Part shown: piece after piece, positions 17,941-27,127 of the stretch
Layout of the letters: every line of letters starts with the position of its first letter
How positions within the stretch are numbered: position 1 is the first letter of the stretch
Source: an uncultured beta proteobacterium
GTDB taxonomy: Bacteria > Pseudomonadota > Gammaproteobacteria > Burkholderiales > Burkholderiaceae_C
Length of the DNA stretch: 64,000 bases
NCBI GenBank assembly: GCA_903823025.1
Contig: CAIJRK010000069.1
Location: 25,609 to 89,608 of the forward strand
Reading direction: 5' to 3'
Notes under the pieces: generated by a model
Database searches by the model: none
What the model was told of the DNA's origin: nothing
The model's input: only the letters and a program-made list of their open reading frames with translations
Translations under genes and position numbers: made by a program

Positions 17941-19599
17941 ATGCCTTTGCCCACCATCCTCCTAGCCACACTCAACGCCAAATACATTCACGCCTCCTTG
18001 GGCTTGCGCTACCTGCTCGCCAACATGGGCGAGTTGAAACCACAGACCACGTTGTGCGAATTCACGATTGCCCGCCAGCCGCAAGACGTGGTCGATGCAT
18101 TACTGCAAACCCTGGATGGCCCGGCGGCCTGCGATCAGCCGCGCAATACCAGCGAAACCTCACCAGCGCCGCGCCCACAAATCATCGGCTTTGGCGTGTA
18201 TATCTGGAACGTAACGCCCACTTGCGAGGTCGTGCGCCTGCTGAAAATCCAACGGCCCGAGATCAAAGTGATTTTGGGTGGTCCGGAGGTGAGCCACGAG
18301 ATCAACGAGCAAGACATCGTGCGCCTGGCCGATCACGTCATCACGGGTTGGGGCGATGTGAGCTTTCCCAAACTGTGCCGCGCTTTGTTGCACGGCCCGC
18401 AGCCGTTGATGAAAGTGATCGCGGGCGAACAACCCCCGCTGGATCAAATTGTGCTGCCCTACGCCGAGTACACCGAGGCCGATCTGGCGCACCGCCTGCT
18501 TTATGTGGAGGCATCGCGCGGTTGCCCGTTCAAGTGCGAGTTTTGTTTGAGTTCGCTGGACAAAACCGCTTGGGCGTTTGATCTGGAAACATTTCTTACT
18601 GAAATGCAGGGTCTGTACCAGCGCGGCGCTCGCAACTTCAAATTTGTGGATCGCACGTTTAATTTGAAGATTGACGCCTCGGTTCGTATCCTGCAATTTT
18701 TTCTGGACAAACTGCCCGCGCCGGGTTCAACCGATTTAAAAAACGATTCAGCGAACGATTTGTTTGTTCATTTTGAAGTCATCCCCGACCAACTGCCGGA
18801 GCGACTCAAGCACATGATTGCGCAGTTTCCGCCCGGCGTGTTGCAGTTTGAGGTGGGCATTCAAAGTTTCAACGTGGATGTGCAACAACGCATTTCGCGC
18901 AAACAGGACAACGACAAAACGGCGGCTAATTTGCGTTGGCTGGTGGACGAATCGAACGCCCATTTGCACACGGATTTGATTTTTGGTCTGCCCGGCGAAA
19001 CACTGCAAAGCTTTGCCACCGGCTTTGACCGACTGCACGCGTTGCGCCCGCATGAGATACAGCTCGGCATTTTGAAGCGCCTGCGCGGCACACCGATTGC
19101 CCGCCATAGCGTCGCCTACGGCATGGTGTACGACGCCAATCCGCCATACACGGTGCGGCAAACCGGTGCAGTCGATGCCGCCACAATGCAGCGCTTTACC
19201 CGCTTCGCGCGCTATTGGGATTTGGTGGCAAACTCCGGGCGCTTCAAGCAAACTTTGGCTTTGTTGCTGGCGGAGGGCGTGGCGTCCGATGCAAGTGCCA
19301 CGCCATCCCCGTTTGAGGCGTTTCTCGCTTTTGCCGATTGGCTGTGGCAAACCACGGGGAAAACCAGCGGTTTGTCGCCCGAGATATTGGTCGATGCGCT
19401 GTTTGATTACCTTTGCAGCATGAGTCACTTGTCCATTCAAACCGTACAACAAACCTTGTTGAACGACTATGTGGCCAGTGGCGCCAGAGCGCGTCCACAC
19501 AGTCTCAAAGACGTGTTGCCCAAACAAGAAGCGCCCCAAAGTCAGGCCGCCAAAACGCTGGCGCAACGTCAGGAACGGCATCTGTCAGCACCGATTTGA
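17941..19599 (+). CDS. B12-binding radical SAM protein (DUF4080 type)
   Basis: A 552-residue protein. Residues 1-150 resemble a cobalamin-binding Rossmann fold ([20 protein letters not shown]). The radical SAM core follows, with cluster-binding cysteines C195, C199 and C202 in [10 protein letters not shown]-terminal region of DUF4080 type completes it. It should bind a 4Fe-4S cluster and SAM and generate a radical; the substrate is unknown. ATG 17941 was chosen; a TTG at 17935 would overlap mazF. It reads on from the toxin-antitoxin pair, which may simply have inserted upstream. Confidence 0.85.
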   Translation: MPLPTILLATLNAKYIHASLGLRYLLANMGELKPQTTLCEFTIARQPQDVVDALLQTLDGPAACDQPRNTSETSPAPRPQIIGFGVYIWNVTPTCEVVRLLKIQRPEIKVILGGPEVSHEINEQDIVRLADHVITGWGDVSFPKLCRALLHGPQPLMKVIAGEQPPLDQIVLPYAEYTEADLAHRLLYVEASRGCPFKCEFCLSSLDKTAWAFDLETFLTEMQGLYQRGARNFKFVDRTFNLKIDASVRILQFFLDKLPAPGSTDLKNDSANDLFVHFEVIPDQLPERLKHMIAQFPPGVLQFEVGIQSFNVDVQQRISRKQDNDKTAANLRWLVDESNAHLHTDLIFGLPGETLQSFATGFDRLHALRPHEIQLGILKRLRGTPIARHSVAYGMVYDANPPYTVRQTGAVDAATMQRFTRFARYWDLVANSGRFKQTLALLLAEGVASDASATPSPFEAFLAFADWLWQTTGKTSGLSPEILVDALFDYLCSMSHLSIQTVQQTLLNDYVASGARARPHSLKDVLPKQEAPQSQAAKTLAQRQERHLSAPI

Positions 19600-19687
19600 G
19601 CGGGCATGGCGCTCCTTATACTTGCTGGGTTGGCCCGGCTCCACCCTTGGTGCTGGCTGGTGGCCTGCTTCTTTACTCAAACTCCCC

Positions 19688-20029
19688 ATGCAAAATTTAC
19701 CCGCCTGCCCCCAATGCACCCTTGAAAACACCTATCTGGATGGCGACAACTTGATCTGCCCCGACTGCGCACACGAGTGGCCCGCCACCGCACCCACGGA
19801 CGACGGCGAAGAAGGCAGCGCCGTCATCAAAGACGCCAACGGCAACCCGCTGGCCGACGGCGATTCGGTCATTTTGATCAAAGACCTGAAAGTCAAAGGT
19901 TCGTCAACCATCCTGAAAAAAGGCACCAAAGTCAAAAGCATTCGCCTCGTCGGCGGCGACCATGAAGTCGATTGCAAGATGGACGCAGGCAGCTTTATGC
20001 TGAAAGCCTGTTTTCTGAAAAAAGCGTAA
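19688..20029 (+). CDS. yjdM: YjdM/PhnA family zinc-ribbon protein
   Basis: A 113-residue protein of the YjdM (formerly PhnA) family. An N-terminal zinc ribbon has paired cysteines CPQC (residues 7-10) and CPDC (23-26), followed by an SH3-like domain with [14 protein letters not shown] and [11 protein letters not shown]. Despite the old name it has no proven role in phosphonate breakdown. ATG 19688 is preferred because the product then matches the usual family length and begins at the zinc ribbon; the longer upstream frame overlaps the radical SAM gene. Confidence 0.9.
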   Translation: MQNLPACPQCTLENTYLDGDNLICPDCAHEWPATAPTDDGEEGSAVIKDANGNPLADGDSVILIKDLKVKGSSTILKKGTKVKSIRLVGGDHEVDCKMDAGSFMLKACFLKKA

Positions 20030-20061
20030 AGCCAACACTCGCCGGAAGTGCCCGGTTGGCT
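20030..20061 (+). terminator. Hairpin downstream of yjdM
   Basis: Arms AGCCAAC (20030-20036) and GTTGGCT (20055-20061), with an inner CACT/AGTG pairing, start right at the yjdM stop codon. No T-run follows, so it is at best a Rho-assisted or bidirectional end between yjdM and the convergent DUF1828 gene. Confidence 0.35.
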
Positions 20062-20088
20062 GGTCAAAATGTGTCTGGCGTGCTGAAA

Positions 20089-20847
20089 CTAATGCAGGGT
20101 CAAACGCACACCAGCACGCTGTTGAAGCGTGGTCATGTCGATGACTGGACTGGCGCCACTGAGCACCATGCTTTCGCGTTTGGCGGCCTGTTCATCGTGT
20201 CGGTTGTCCAGCACCACCAGCGTGTTTAGCTTGGCATTGACTGGCAGGTTGCGAATATCCACCAGTTTATGGAGCGCCGCACTGGTTGCGCTGTGGTGTG
20301 ATCCGACCGCCAACACCAAAGTGCCATCCAGATCAAAATCCAAGGCGTAAACCTTGCCAGTAATACCTGTTACCTGCGGATTACGAGTGATGTTGGCCCC
20401 CTTTTTCCATGCTGCCAGACAGTGCGCCACCTCTTCAACAAAGAGTGAGTCATCCGTCGAAATTCCAGTGTGCTCACTCTCCCAGCGAGCCAAGTCCATC
20501 AATGTGGCGATATAGCGGGCAAAGCCCTCAGAGGCCGTATCGGCTCGACTCCAGACTTCAATCTCACCCTCGTCAGTGAAGGATGCGCCATGCGCTTGCG
20601 CTGCTGTTTTGATGAATCTTGTGTGCGTGGCGCTGGAAAGGGTGACGCCTCGACTGCGAAAGTGCAAGAACACCGCACCATCATCAAAAAATCTGATTTG
20701 TTCCCCCGCGTGCTCCACAAACACCGGCATCGCATCGCCATCGTTGAAGCAAAAAGGAGTTTCAATCATGACCACATTGCCAGCATCGTCCAGCGGATGG
20801 CAGGCCAATCCCAATAGTAATGTAAGTTGTGTGCAAATCATGATCAT
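20089..20847 (-). CDS. DUF1828 domain protein
   Basis: A 252-residue cytoplasmic protein. The N-terminal half (about 25-110) has the DUF1828 pattern, a strand-rich segment with ETPFCFNDGDAMPVFVEH and IRFFDDGAVFLHFR. The C-terminal half resembles the DUF1829-type extension. The family is uncharacterised. It starts inside the end of the small upstream gene by a 4-base ATGA overlap, so the two form a unit. The unit sits at the 3' end of the ilvE-waaF operon and is absent from the standard version of that operon, which suggests an acquired accessory pair. Confidence 0.7.
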   Translation of the reverse strand: MIMICTQLTLLLGLACHPLDDAGNVVMIETPFCFNDGDAMPVFVEHAGEQIRFFDDGAVFLHFRSRGVTLSSATHTRFIKTAAQAHGASFTDEGEIEVWSRADTASEGFARYIATLMDLARWESEHTGISTDDSLFVEEVAHCLAAWKKGANITRNPQVTGITGKVYALDFDLDGTLVLAVGSHHSATSAALHKLVDIRNLPVNAKLNTLVVLDNRHDEQAAKRESMVLSGASPVIDMTTLQQRAGVRLTLH

Positions 20848-21298
20848 CCTTTCAATTCAAAAGCCTCTGGATGGCTAACAGGGGGTAAGAATTCTATTTT
20901 CGTTTGCTCACTGAAGCGTTGCAAGACATCTTCCATTTGCCATTTTTGCCAACTCAACTCGCCATTCACACGCCGCTTGCCGATATGTTCATGTGGTTGG
21001 CTGTGTTTATCTTTGATGGGACGTCGGGAATGCGTGACATCCAACTGGTAAACCCGCTCCAGTCCCCAGGCATGGCGCAGAAAGACGGTAAATTTATACC
21101 AATTGAGGCCTGTTTTTCGGCTATGGCGGTAGATCAGTTCAACCAGCAATTGGGTGCGTATGCCGTCTTGGTCAAGCACTCCGACAGACAATGACCATGT
21201 ATCGCGCTGTTGTTTTTCGGGTTGCCAAGTGCCTGAATTTTCACAGAGATGGGGGTTTTAAGTAACTCTTGCGCCTCTTCGTAGCTGACATCATGCAT
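20844..21298 (-). CDS. Small DUF1828-partner protein, probably frameshifted
   Basis: The 3' frame encodes 115 residues from a TTG at 21191 and reads like a folded domain (VGVLDQDGIRTQLLVELIYR). The natural start, ATG 21298 (MHDVSYEEAQELLK), is in another frame. The two join if one base is added in the A-run at 21238-21241; the joined product then runs TPISVKNSGTWQPEKQQRD without interruption. Either the gene is broken, the run is a sequencing error, or slippage is used. It resembles the small proteins (DUF6978-like, from memory) often found before DUF1828 genes. It lies 18 bases after waaF. Confidence 0.5.
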
Positions 21299-21316
21299 GT
21301 CTTAAGTCCTTGCCAG

Positions 21317-22336
21317 CTATATTTTTTGCAGCACATCAGTGGCAGTAATGTCCACCAGACAGCGCGTGTGGCCTAACGGACATGCGCGCTCGAAGCAAGG
21401 CGCGCAGTCGAGTGGCGGCTGGTAGGTTGGCTCGTTTTTGAGCCATAACACGCGGGCTTTGTCATTCAAAGGCGGCGTGTGCAGCGGACTGCTAGAGCCG
21501 AAAATCGCCACTTGGGGCGTGCCGAAAGCGGCCGCTACGTGCATCAACCCCGAATCATTGCTAATGACCTGTTTGGCCGCTGCTATGGCACTGAAGGCGT
21601 AGGCCAGCGACGTTTTTCCGGCCAGATTGAAGCATTTGCCGGGCTGTTCGTCGTTTACCGGTGCAGCGATTTCGTGACACAAATCAAATTCTTTGCCGGA
21701 GCCGAGCAACACCACGGGCAGATCAAGACGCCGGGCCAATTCGGTAAAGTGCCCGGCGGGCCAGCGTTTGGCGGGGCCGTATTCAGCGCCCGGCGCAAAG
21801 ACGTAATAGGCACCACGCTGCAAACCCATGGCCACCAACGCCTGATCGACTTCGGTGGCGTCCATTTGCAACTGCGGTTGGTCGCGGGCGATATCGGCGT
21901 CGCCACTGAGCGCCGAATAAAAAGCGACCATCGGCGGACGTTGGCCCTTGGATGGATTTTTCAGGCGGCGCGTCAGCAGCCCGATTCGCGCTTCGCCCAG
22001 ATAACCGACGCGCTTTGGAATGCTCGCCAGAAACGGCAGCAGCGCGCTTTTGAGGGAATTGGGGCAAATGTAGGCGGTGTCAAACCGGCCTTCAAGCTGT
22101 TGGGCCAGACGGCGCCGCGCCTTGAATTGCAGGCCGCCGTGGGCGAACGGAAATTCAATGACTTCGGCCACCTGCGGCATGGCCCGATAAACCGGCGCCA
22201 CCCAAGGCAGCGCGCCGACCGTGAGCCGTTCGCCCCGGCCTGCGAGGCGGCGCATCAGCGGCTCGGTCATCACGGCGTCCCCAATCCACTGGGGCGCGAT
22301 GACCAAAGAATGAGCGTTTGACGCCAATTCTTTCAA
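21317..22336 (-). CDS. waaF: Lipopolysaccharide heptosyltransferase II
   Basis: Adds the second L-glycero-D-manno-heptose to the LPS inner core. The 339-residue protein is a GT-B (GT9) enzyme of normal length: the N-terminal acceptor domain begins IAPQWIGDAVMTEPL, and the C-terminal ADP-heptose domain has APGAEYGPAKRWP and SNDSGLMHVAAAFGTP. The cysteine-rich tail (CAPCFERACPLGHTRC) is typical of WaaF. It follows the zinc-finger gene by 3 bases. The heptose precursor enzyme RfaE2 is encoded 40 kb away in this window. Confidence 0.93.
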   Translation of the reverse strand: MKELASNAHSLVIAPQWIGDAVMTEPLMRRLAGRGERLTVGALPWVAPVYRAMPQVAEVIEFPFAHGGLQFKARRRLAQQLEGRFDTAYICPNSLKSALLPFLASIPKRVGYLGEARIGLLTRRLKNPSKGQRPPMVAFYSALSGDADIARDQPQLQMDATEVDQALVAMGLQRGAYYVFAPGAEYGPAKRWPAGHFTELARRLDLPVVLLGSGKEFDLCHEIAAPVNDEQPGKCFNLAGKTSLAYAFSAIAAAKQVISNDSGLMHVAAAFGTPQVAIFGSSSPLHTPPLNDKARVLWLKNEPTYQPPLDCAPCFERACPLGHTRCLVDITATDVLQKI

Positions 22337-22339
22337 CGC

Positions 22340-22546
22340 TTAGTGCCCACCGGCGAAGTGTTCGCCTTCTTTCAGTTTGTAAACCGTGCCGCAGTACGGG
22401 CACTTGGCTTCACCGGTGCGACCCACGTCGAGGTAAACCTTGGGATGGCCGTCCCAGATTTTCATATTCGCCAACGGGCTGGGGCAATACACGCCGCCTT
22501 GCAGATTCAAATCTTTGGCCAGGATTTCAGTGACAGATTTTTCCAT
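22340..22546 (-). CDS. CHCC zinc-finger protein
   Basis: A 68-residue protein with Cys-His-Cys-Cys ligands (C21 in GGVYCPSP, H34 in WDGHPKVYLD, and CPYC at 49-52). This matches the small zf-CHCC family related to mitochondrial complex I subunit NDUFS6. ATG 22546 was chosen because the upstream codons overlap ilvE. In Burkholderiales this gene is usually found between ilvE and waaF as here; its role is not established. Confidence 0.85.
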   Translation of the reverse strand: MEKSVTEILAKDLNLQGGVYCPSPLANMKIWDGHPKVYLDVGRTGEAKCPYCGTVYKLKEGEHFAGGH

Positions 22547-22548
22547 GA

Positions 22549-23487
22549 TCAAACCTTGGTGAGCCAATGGGCATATTTAGGATTGCGGCCATTGACGATG
22601 TCAAAGTACGCGCTTTGAATTTTTTCGGTGATCGGGCCGCGCGAACCGCTGCCGATTTCAAGCCGGTCCAACTCACGAATCGGCGTTATTTCAGCAGCGG
22701 TGCCACTGAAGAAGGCTTCGTCGGCGATATAAACCTCGTCGCGGGTGATGCGTTTTTGCACCAGCTCCAGCCCCAAATCTTTGCAGATATTGAGCACGGT
22801 GTCGCGGGTGATACCGTTCAGCGCACCGGCGGACAGGTCAGGCGTGTAAACCACGCCGCGCTTGACCACAAAGATATTTTCACCCGAGCCTTCGGAGACG
22901 AAACCGTTGGCATCGAGCAGCAAAGCTTCGTCGTAACCGTCGTCGGTGGCTTCCATGTTGGCCAGAATCGAGTTGGTGTAATTGCTCACCGCTTTGGCCT
23001 GCGTCATGGTGATGTTGACGTGGTGACGGGTGAAGCTTGACACCTTGACCCGAATGCCCTTGGTCATGCCTTCTTCACCGAGGTAAGCACCCCACGGCCA
23101 AGCCGCGACCATCAAATGAATGGTGTTGCCTTTGGGGCTGACGCCCAGTTTGCGGTCGCCAATCCAGGCCAGCGGGCGCAGGTAGCAGCTTTCAAGCTTG
23201 TTTTCACGCACCACGGCTTTTTGGGCCTCAATGACTTCTTCCTGCGTGAAGGGCAGTTTCATGCGCAAGATTTTGGCGCTGTTGAACAGGCGTTCGGTGT
23301 GCTCTTCCAGCCGAAAAATGGCGGTGCCGCCCGCGCCGTTGTAGGCGCGAACGCCCTCAAAAGCACCGCAGCCGTAGTGCAGGGTGTGGGTCAGAACGTG
23401 GATTTTGGCGTCGCGCCAGTCCACCATCTGGCCATCCATCCAGATTTTGCCGTCGCGGTCAGACATGGAAGGGGGGAGTGCAGTCAT
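22549..23487 (-). CDS. ilvE: Branched-chain amino acid aminotransferase
   Basis: A PLP-dependent class IV transaminase interconverting branched-chain amino acids and their 2-oxo acids. It has 312 residues. Features are the N-terminal segment DGKIWMDGQMVDW, the arginine and tyrosine of FEGVRAYNG, the PLP lysine in TQAKAVSNYTNS, and EGSGENIFVV. Translation could also begin at MSDRDGK, eight codons in. It is first in an operon with the zinc-finger gene and waaF. Confidence 0.93.
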   Translation of the reverse strand: MTALPPSMSDRDGKIWMDGQMVDWRDAKIHVLTHTLHYGCGAFEGVRAYNGAGGTAIFRLEEHTERLFNSAKILRMKLPFTQEEVIEAQKAVVRENKLESCYLRPLAWIGDRKLGVSPKGNTIHLMVAAWPWGAYLGEEGMTKGIRVKVSSFTRHHVNITMTQAKAVSNYTNSILANMEATDDGYDEALLLDANGFVSEGSGENIFVVKRGVVYTPDLSAGALNGITRDTVLNICKDLGLELVQKRITRDEVYIADEAFFSGTAAEITPIRELDRLEIGSGSRGPITEKIQSAYFDIVNGRNPKYAHWLTKV

Positions 23488-23805
23488 GAGGTTTCCTTAA
23501 GAATTTACGGAGGCAGGTCTTACAAAAAAATAGATTTTACGGGCCTGCGTGAGCGTTGAAATCGTCTGCTGCTTCGTCTGCCTGAATCGGGCAGATTAGA
23601 TTTCATTTTTGGTTTGCCGCAATGAAGTTCACAAATCAGATTCGACGGCGTGATCTCAACCGAAAGTACAGCGCTGGTTGGGTATTTTTAGGGTTAATTA
23701 GTTCGCTCAACGATTGGGGGCATGACCAATCCGTGCCAAAGTATTGCGCCTGTTAAGTGGGCTTTTCAGTGTTTCGTGAGTCCCGCATTCTTTAGGACTC
23801 TTCGG
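23488..23805. other. Intergenic spacer between ilvE and the acquired cassette
   Basis: 318 bases without a credible gene. It should hold the ilvE promoter (minus strand). One hairpin, TCTGCC/GGCAGA (23577-23595), is followed on the plus strand by a T-rich stretch and could act as a terminator. I see no direct repeat shared with the other flank of the cassette (27040-27127), so no insertion site can be defined. Confidence 0.4.
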
Positions 23806-25269
23806 TCACAGGGGCGCTGTGCCACCTTTCTTAAGCAACTTGGCCGCCACCCGAAATAAATCAGGCATATCCAATCGTCCATCTTTACGGCTGAACATCA
23901 CTCCAATTCTTTCTAAGGCCAAGAATAAATCACGCTCACTGTTTGATTCTGTAATCTCAAATGGGGGGAGGTATTTGCTACTCTTCGCATCTGCAATCAT
24001 GTGAGCTAACGTTTTTGTCTTGCGCCATGCATTAAAAACTTCTTCCTCATTTTGTGGAAGAAGTAAACCAGCGAGTGGAGCCAGTACCCCCTTAATCCAG
24101 AGAAATTCTTGATGCAATTGATCAACGCGAGTCTTGGATGCAGCCCTCAATCCATGCCGAATGCCCTCGGAGGTCATCGCGCGATCATCAGGCACTTCAC
24201 CGTACTTTGACGCCGCAATCATTAACCCCAGAAAACTTCTCGGCGTTACTTCCGAAAATGCATCGGCAAGGTGTGCAATCGGCCAATCGTAGGTTTTTCC
24301 TTTTTTGAATCCATTGCGGCCATCCCCCATAAAAGGGCTGGCTAAAACTGCCATAACCCGAGATTGATTTTCAGTGTTGTGGGCAAGTGACCACTGCCTA
24401 GCCAGAATCGTTTCTTGATCAGCTGTAGGAATGTTGAGACTTAGAAGTAGTTGATTAAATGCATTCTTAGCTGGGTCAACTTGCGACAAAATTAATCTGG
24501 TGTAGAGCAGTCCATAAAGGTCGGTACCAGACCACGTCAGGCGAATAGCGCCGGTACGTAATTTGGGTAACTCGACGAATCGAAGTGCATCATCGTCAAT
24601 TTGATCTGGCCTCAGGAACAACTTGACCTTGATCCGGCGATACGCACGCATAGCCCAAACGACTTCCAGTAGCGCCTCAGTCAGGAGGCGCCTCCTTGGC
24701 CATGTAATAGCCACAGTGTCCAAGGCATCGTAAACAACAAGAAATGTTAAATCCTGGACTTGAAAATATTTCTCTAATCTATCCAGAACCTTGTTTCTCT
24801 CCTCCCAGTCCAAAGCCATGCGAACCGCATCCTTGAAATTTAGAGGTGTCTCGCCTGCACCTTTGGTCGCTGCACGCAATATCGTGGCCCACCAAAAACC
24901 CTTTGCCTCGTCTGGCGTTGCCTCAATCCCGATAAATGAATTGAGCATTTCAGGCGTCACCCCTTCGCTTCCACCGACAGCGCCAGTGAATCCAAAGCCT
25001 ACTTGAACCCGATCAAGATCCAGATTAGGGTAGGCTTTGGCCGCCGCAAGGCGCGTCTCGTTTTGCCCCAAGACGCCTGACCAAAAGCTTTTACCCGCCC
25101 CTCTCGGTCCAACGACAATCGGTACGCTAGGGGCCAATGCGGCTGCGTGAGTTTCTGGTGCAAAGATGTCCTGCAACTTGGGTGCATATACACCGACAGC
25201 GTCATTCGACACATCAGCAGAAATGGAAGATATCGCATCGCGCAAGGCTTTGAAATCAGTTTGCAGCAT
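23806..25269 (-). CDS. P-loop ATPase of the HEPN/KGGVGR cassette
   Basis: A 487-residue soluble ATPase that I cannot assign to a named family. Walker A is GPRGAGKS at 54-61, and a Walker B-like strand is FLVVYDALD at 176-184, followed by an arginine-rich stretch and KVKLFLRPDQID. The general plan is that of signalling/AAA-like P-loop ATPases in which a sensor arm follows the ATPase core. The C-terminal 200 residues are helical with no recognised motif. It overlaps the preceding ParA-like gene by 14 bases. Base composition is visibly AT-richer than ilvE or qseC, suggesting transfer. A role in phage defence is inference from context only. Confidence 0.6.
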   Translation of the reverse strand: MLQTDFKALRDAISSISADVSNDAVGVYAPKLQDIFAPETHAAALAPSVPIVVGPRGAGKSFWSGVLGQNETRLAAAKAYPNLDLDRVQVGFGFTGAVGGSEGVTPEMLNSFIGIEATPDEAKGFWWATILRAATKGAGETPLNFKDAVRMALDWEERNKVLDRLEKYFQVQDLTFLVVYDALDTVAITWPRRRLLTEALLEVVWAMRAYRRIKVKLFLRPDQIDDDALRFVELPKLRTGAIRLTWSGTDLYGLLYTRLILSQVDPAKNAFNQLLLSLNIPTADQETILARQWSLAHNTENQSRVMAVLASPFMGDGRNGFKKGKTYDWPIAHLADAFSEVTPRSFLGLMIAASKYGEVPDDRAMTSEGIRHGLRAASKTRVDQLHQEFLWIKGVLAPLAGLLLPQNEEEVFNAWRKTKTLAHMIADAKSSKYLPPFEITESNSERDLFLALERIGVMFSRKDGRLDMPDLFRVAAKLLKKGGTAPL

Positions 25270-26635
25270 GATCCGCCCTCTTCAAGTCAGGGAATGACTC
25301 ACTCACGCGATTCAGGAACTCGCCGTAAGACGACCAATACACATCAGTCGAAAGTAATTTTCTTTTTTGTCGAGGGTCGAATTGCATGAATTGCTCATTG
25401 TTCAAAATCGCCACGGGTTCTCGAAAGACGCGCAACTCCTTTGGTAAGACATCCTCATCGCTTTGATCATCGTCCCAGGGCACATTGCTAAAAGATCCGG
25501 CAGCAGGGCGTGGCTCAATGGCTCGCAGTGGAGTGGATGTTTCTAGTCCACTGTCAATAAATAACTGCTTGCACTTGTCTGCAAATGCCTCTCTGGCACT
25601 TGCGTCCGCAGGAGCCTTACCTTGAATCATGGACAGTCTGCCCAACCACTCGGGAACTTCGTCCGTGGCGGGTTTTGCAAAACGGTCCAAATGACCAAGC
25701 AATGCTGCGTAGCCTTGGAAGGTTTGAGGTTCATCCAAACCGAAGAGAAACACCTCGGCCCCCAAACCAAGAATTGCCGTTGCAGTTGTTTCATGCAAAC
25801 CGGCGCGAGCATCTACAAGAATGGCGTCATAGCGAGTGGGATCCGAGAAGTGGTTAACAAGCTCAGCCACTTGGTCAAGAATGGATGCAAGGCTGCCGTC
25901 TGGTCGGATGTCCTCCGTGTATGCGCGGGCAATTTTTGAAAGTACATCCCCCGGATGTTTTACTGACCGTTGCCCAAAAGCAGGAATGACGTCTATTCGT
26001 CCATGTCGATCTGCCAGATCAGAAGGCCCGACAAGATCAGCCAAAAACGCTTCATCTAGTGGTCCCAGTCCATTTTCGACGAGTGCATCAATGAGGCCAA
26101 ATTCTGGCAAAGTGCCTTTGTCGAGTAACAATGAACCGAGTCCTGGTGCTTCCATATCAAGGTCAATAGCCAATACGCGTTTCCCGGCAGAAGCTAGATG
26201 GGCGGCGGTTATGGCCAATGCCGTAGATCGGCCAACCCCTCCTTTAAGGCTTGCAAAAACGAAGCGCGGCGGTGGGGGAGCCTTGTTTGCGGGTGCGCGC
26301 AACCAGTCTGCGCCAACAAGCCGTCGATCTATCAGTCGTATGTTGCTGTCGTTTACTTTGACCAATAAGGCCGAAGGTGCCTTCAGCAGAGACTCTGCAC
26401 CAAAGTCGGTTGACGTTATCAGCAGACGATCACTGCGAGCGTAGGGGCCGAGCGCATGTTGCAGAAGCTTGCCGACGCGCTCAACGAGGTCAGCTTCAAA
26501 CTCGGTAGGAAGCACGAATGCAAGGCGACCCGTGATGTCGCGTACAGCAACACCGTTCGCAAGTGCTGCATTGCCAAATCCAGTTTCAATAACTGATGCA
26601 AGTGCCGGAAGGCTGTCGTCAAATCGAATAGTCAT
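25256..26635 (-). CDS. ParA/MinD-like ATPase with KGGVGR variant Walker A
   Basis: A 459-residue protein. Residues 1-115 form an N-terminal domain of unknown fold. A ParA/MinD-type ATPase follows, with the deviant Walker A KGGVGRST at 131-138 and the switch segment VLAIDLDMEAPG at 154-165. A further strand, YDAILVDARAGLHETT, matches the Walker B region. In canonical ParA the motif is KGGVGKT; here arginine replaces the second lysine. NCBI names a family from this motif, as I recall, without a function. ATG 26635 has a GAGGA site and sits 8 bases after the HEPN gene; the longer frame overlaps that gene. Confidence 0.75.
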   Translation of the reverse strand: MTIRFDDSLPALASVIETGFGNAALANGVAVRDITGRLAFVLPTEFEADLVERVGKLLQHALGPYARSDRLLITSTDFGAESLLKAPSALLVKVNDSNIRLIDRRLVGADWLRAPANKAPPPPRFVFASLKGGVGRSTALAITAAHLASAGKRVLAIDLDMEAPGLGSLLLDKGTLPEFGLIDALVENGLGPLDEAFLADLVGPSDLADRHGRIDVIPAFGQRSVKHPGDVLSKIARAYTEDIRPDGSLASILDQVAELVNHFSDPTRYDAILVDARAGLHETTATAILGLGAEVFLFGLDEPQTFQGYAALLGHLDRFAKPATDEVPEWLGRLSMIQGKAPADASAREAFADKCKQLFIDSGLETSTPLRAIEPRPAAGSFSNVPWDDDQSDEDVLPKELRVFREPVAILNNEQFMQFDPRQKRKLLSTDVYWSSYGEFLNRVSESFPDLKRADHAAN

Positions 26636-26643
26636 AGGAGTCC

Positions 26644-27039
26644 TCAAGTGTCGATTGCCCCAACGGCCTGCCGCGCTTGGTCTGACCAAGCATCAACCCA
26701 TTTTTTCAAAATTTCATCTCCTTTGCAGTAGCGCATATCAATTGCCCATTGACTCAAAAATGAACTATCCCTGAAAAAAGTTGCTAGTGTGGCTGCCCGC
26801 CTACCTTCCAGGTTGTTAAGAAGGGTTGTACGTAAATGAGGGAAGTGCAGGAAAAACGGATCATTTGAACGATCATCGGTGGGTCGAATGCCAGCCTCTA
26901 GCATCATCGCTTTGATAGCACACTCAGCGGCTATTCCGTATAAATACCCCGCTACATCACGACGGTGACCTACATTCAATTTATCAGCAGCGTCAAGGTG
27001 TCTCCGGGCAGAAGCTGCCATGTTGGGTGGAAATGTCAT
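26644..27039 (-). CDS. HEPN-like protein, first gene of the cassette
   Basis: A 131-residue helical protein. Residues 8-50 (ARRHLDAADKLN, then YLYGIAAECAIKAMM) follow the pattern of HEPN domains, with AAECAIKA matching the common AVECALKA helix. The later segment WAIDMRYCKGDEI also fits. I cannot place the R-x4-6-H RNase motif with certainty, so nuclease activity is open; some HEPN proteins act as antitoxin-like or structural partners. It starts a three-gene operon and has an AAAGGA ribosome-binding site. Confidence 0.65.
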   Translation of the reverse strand: MTFPPNMAASARRHLDAADKLNVGHRRDVAGYLYGIAAECAIKAMMLEAGIRPTDDRSNDPFFLHFPHLRTTLLNNLEGRRAATLATFFRDSSFLSQWAIDMRYCKGDEILKKWVDAWSDQARQAVGAIDT

Positions 27040-27127
27040 CCCCGATCCTTTTAGGTTTATTAACCATCGTAACGGATAGTTGTCGGGCTGAAATGAAAGG
27101 GATTGCCCCTTCTCATAAACACGTCCG

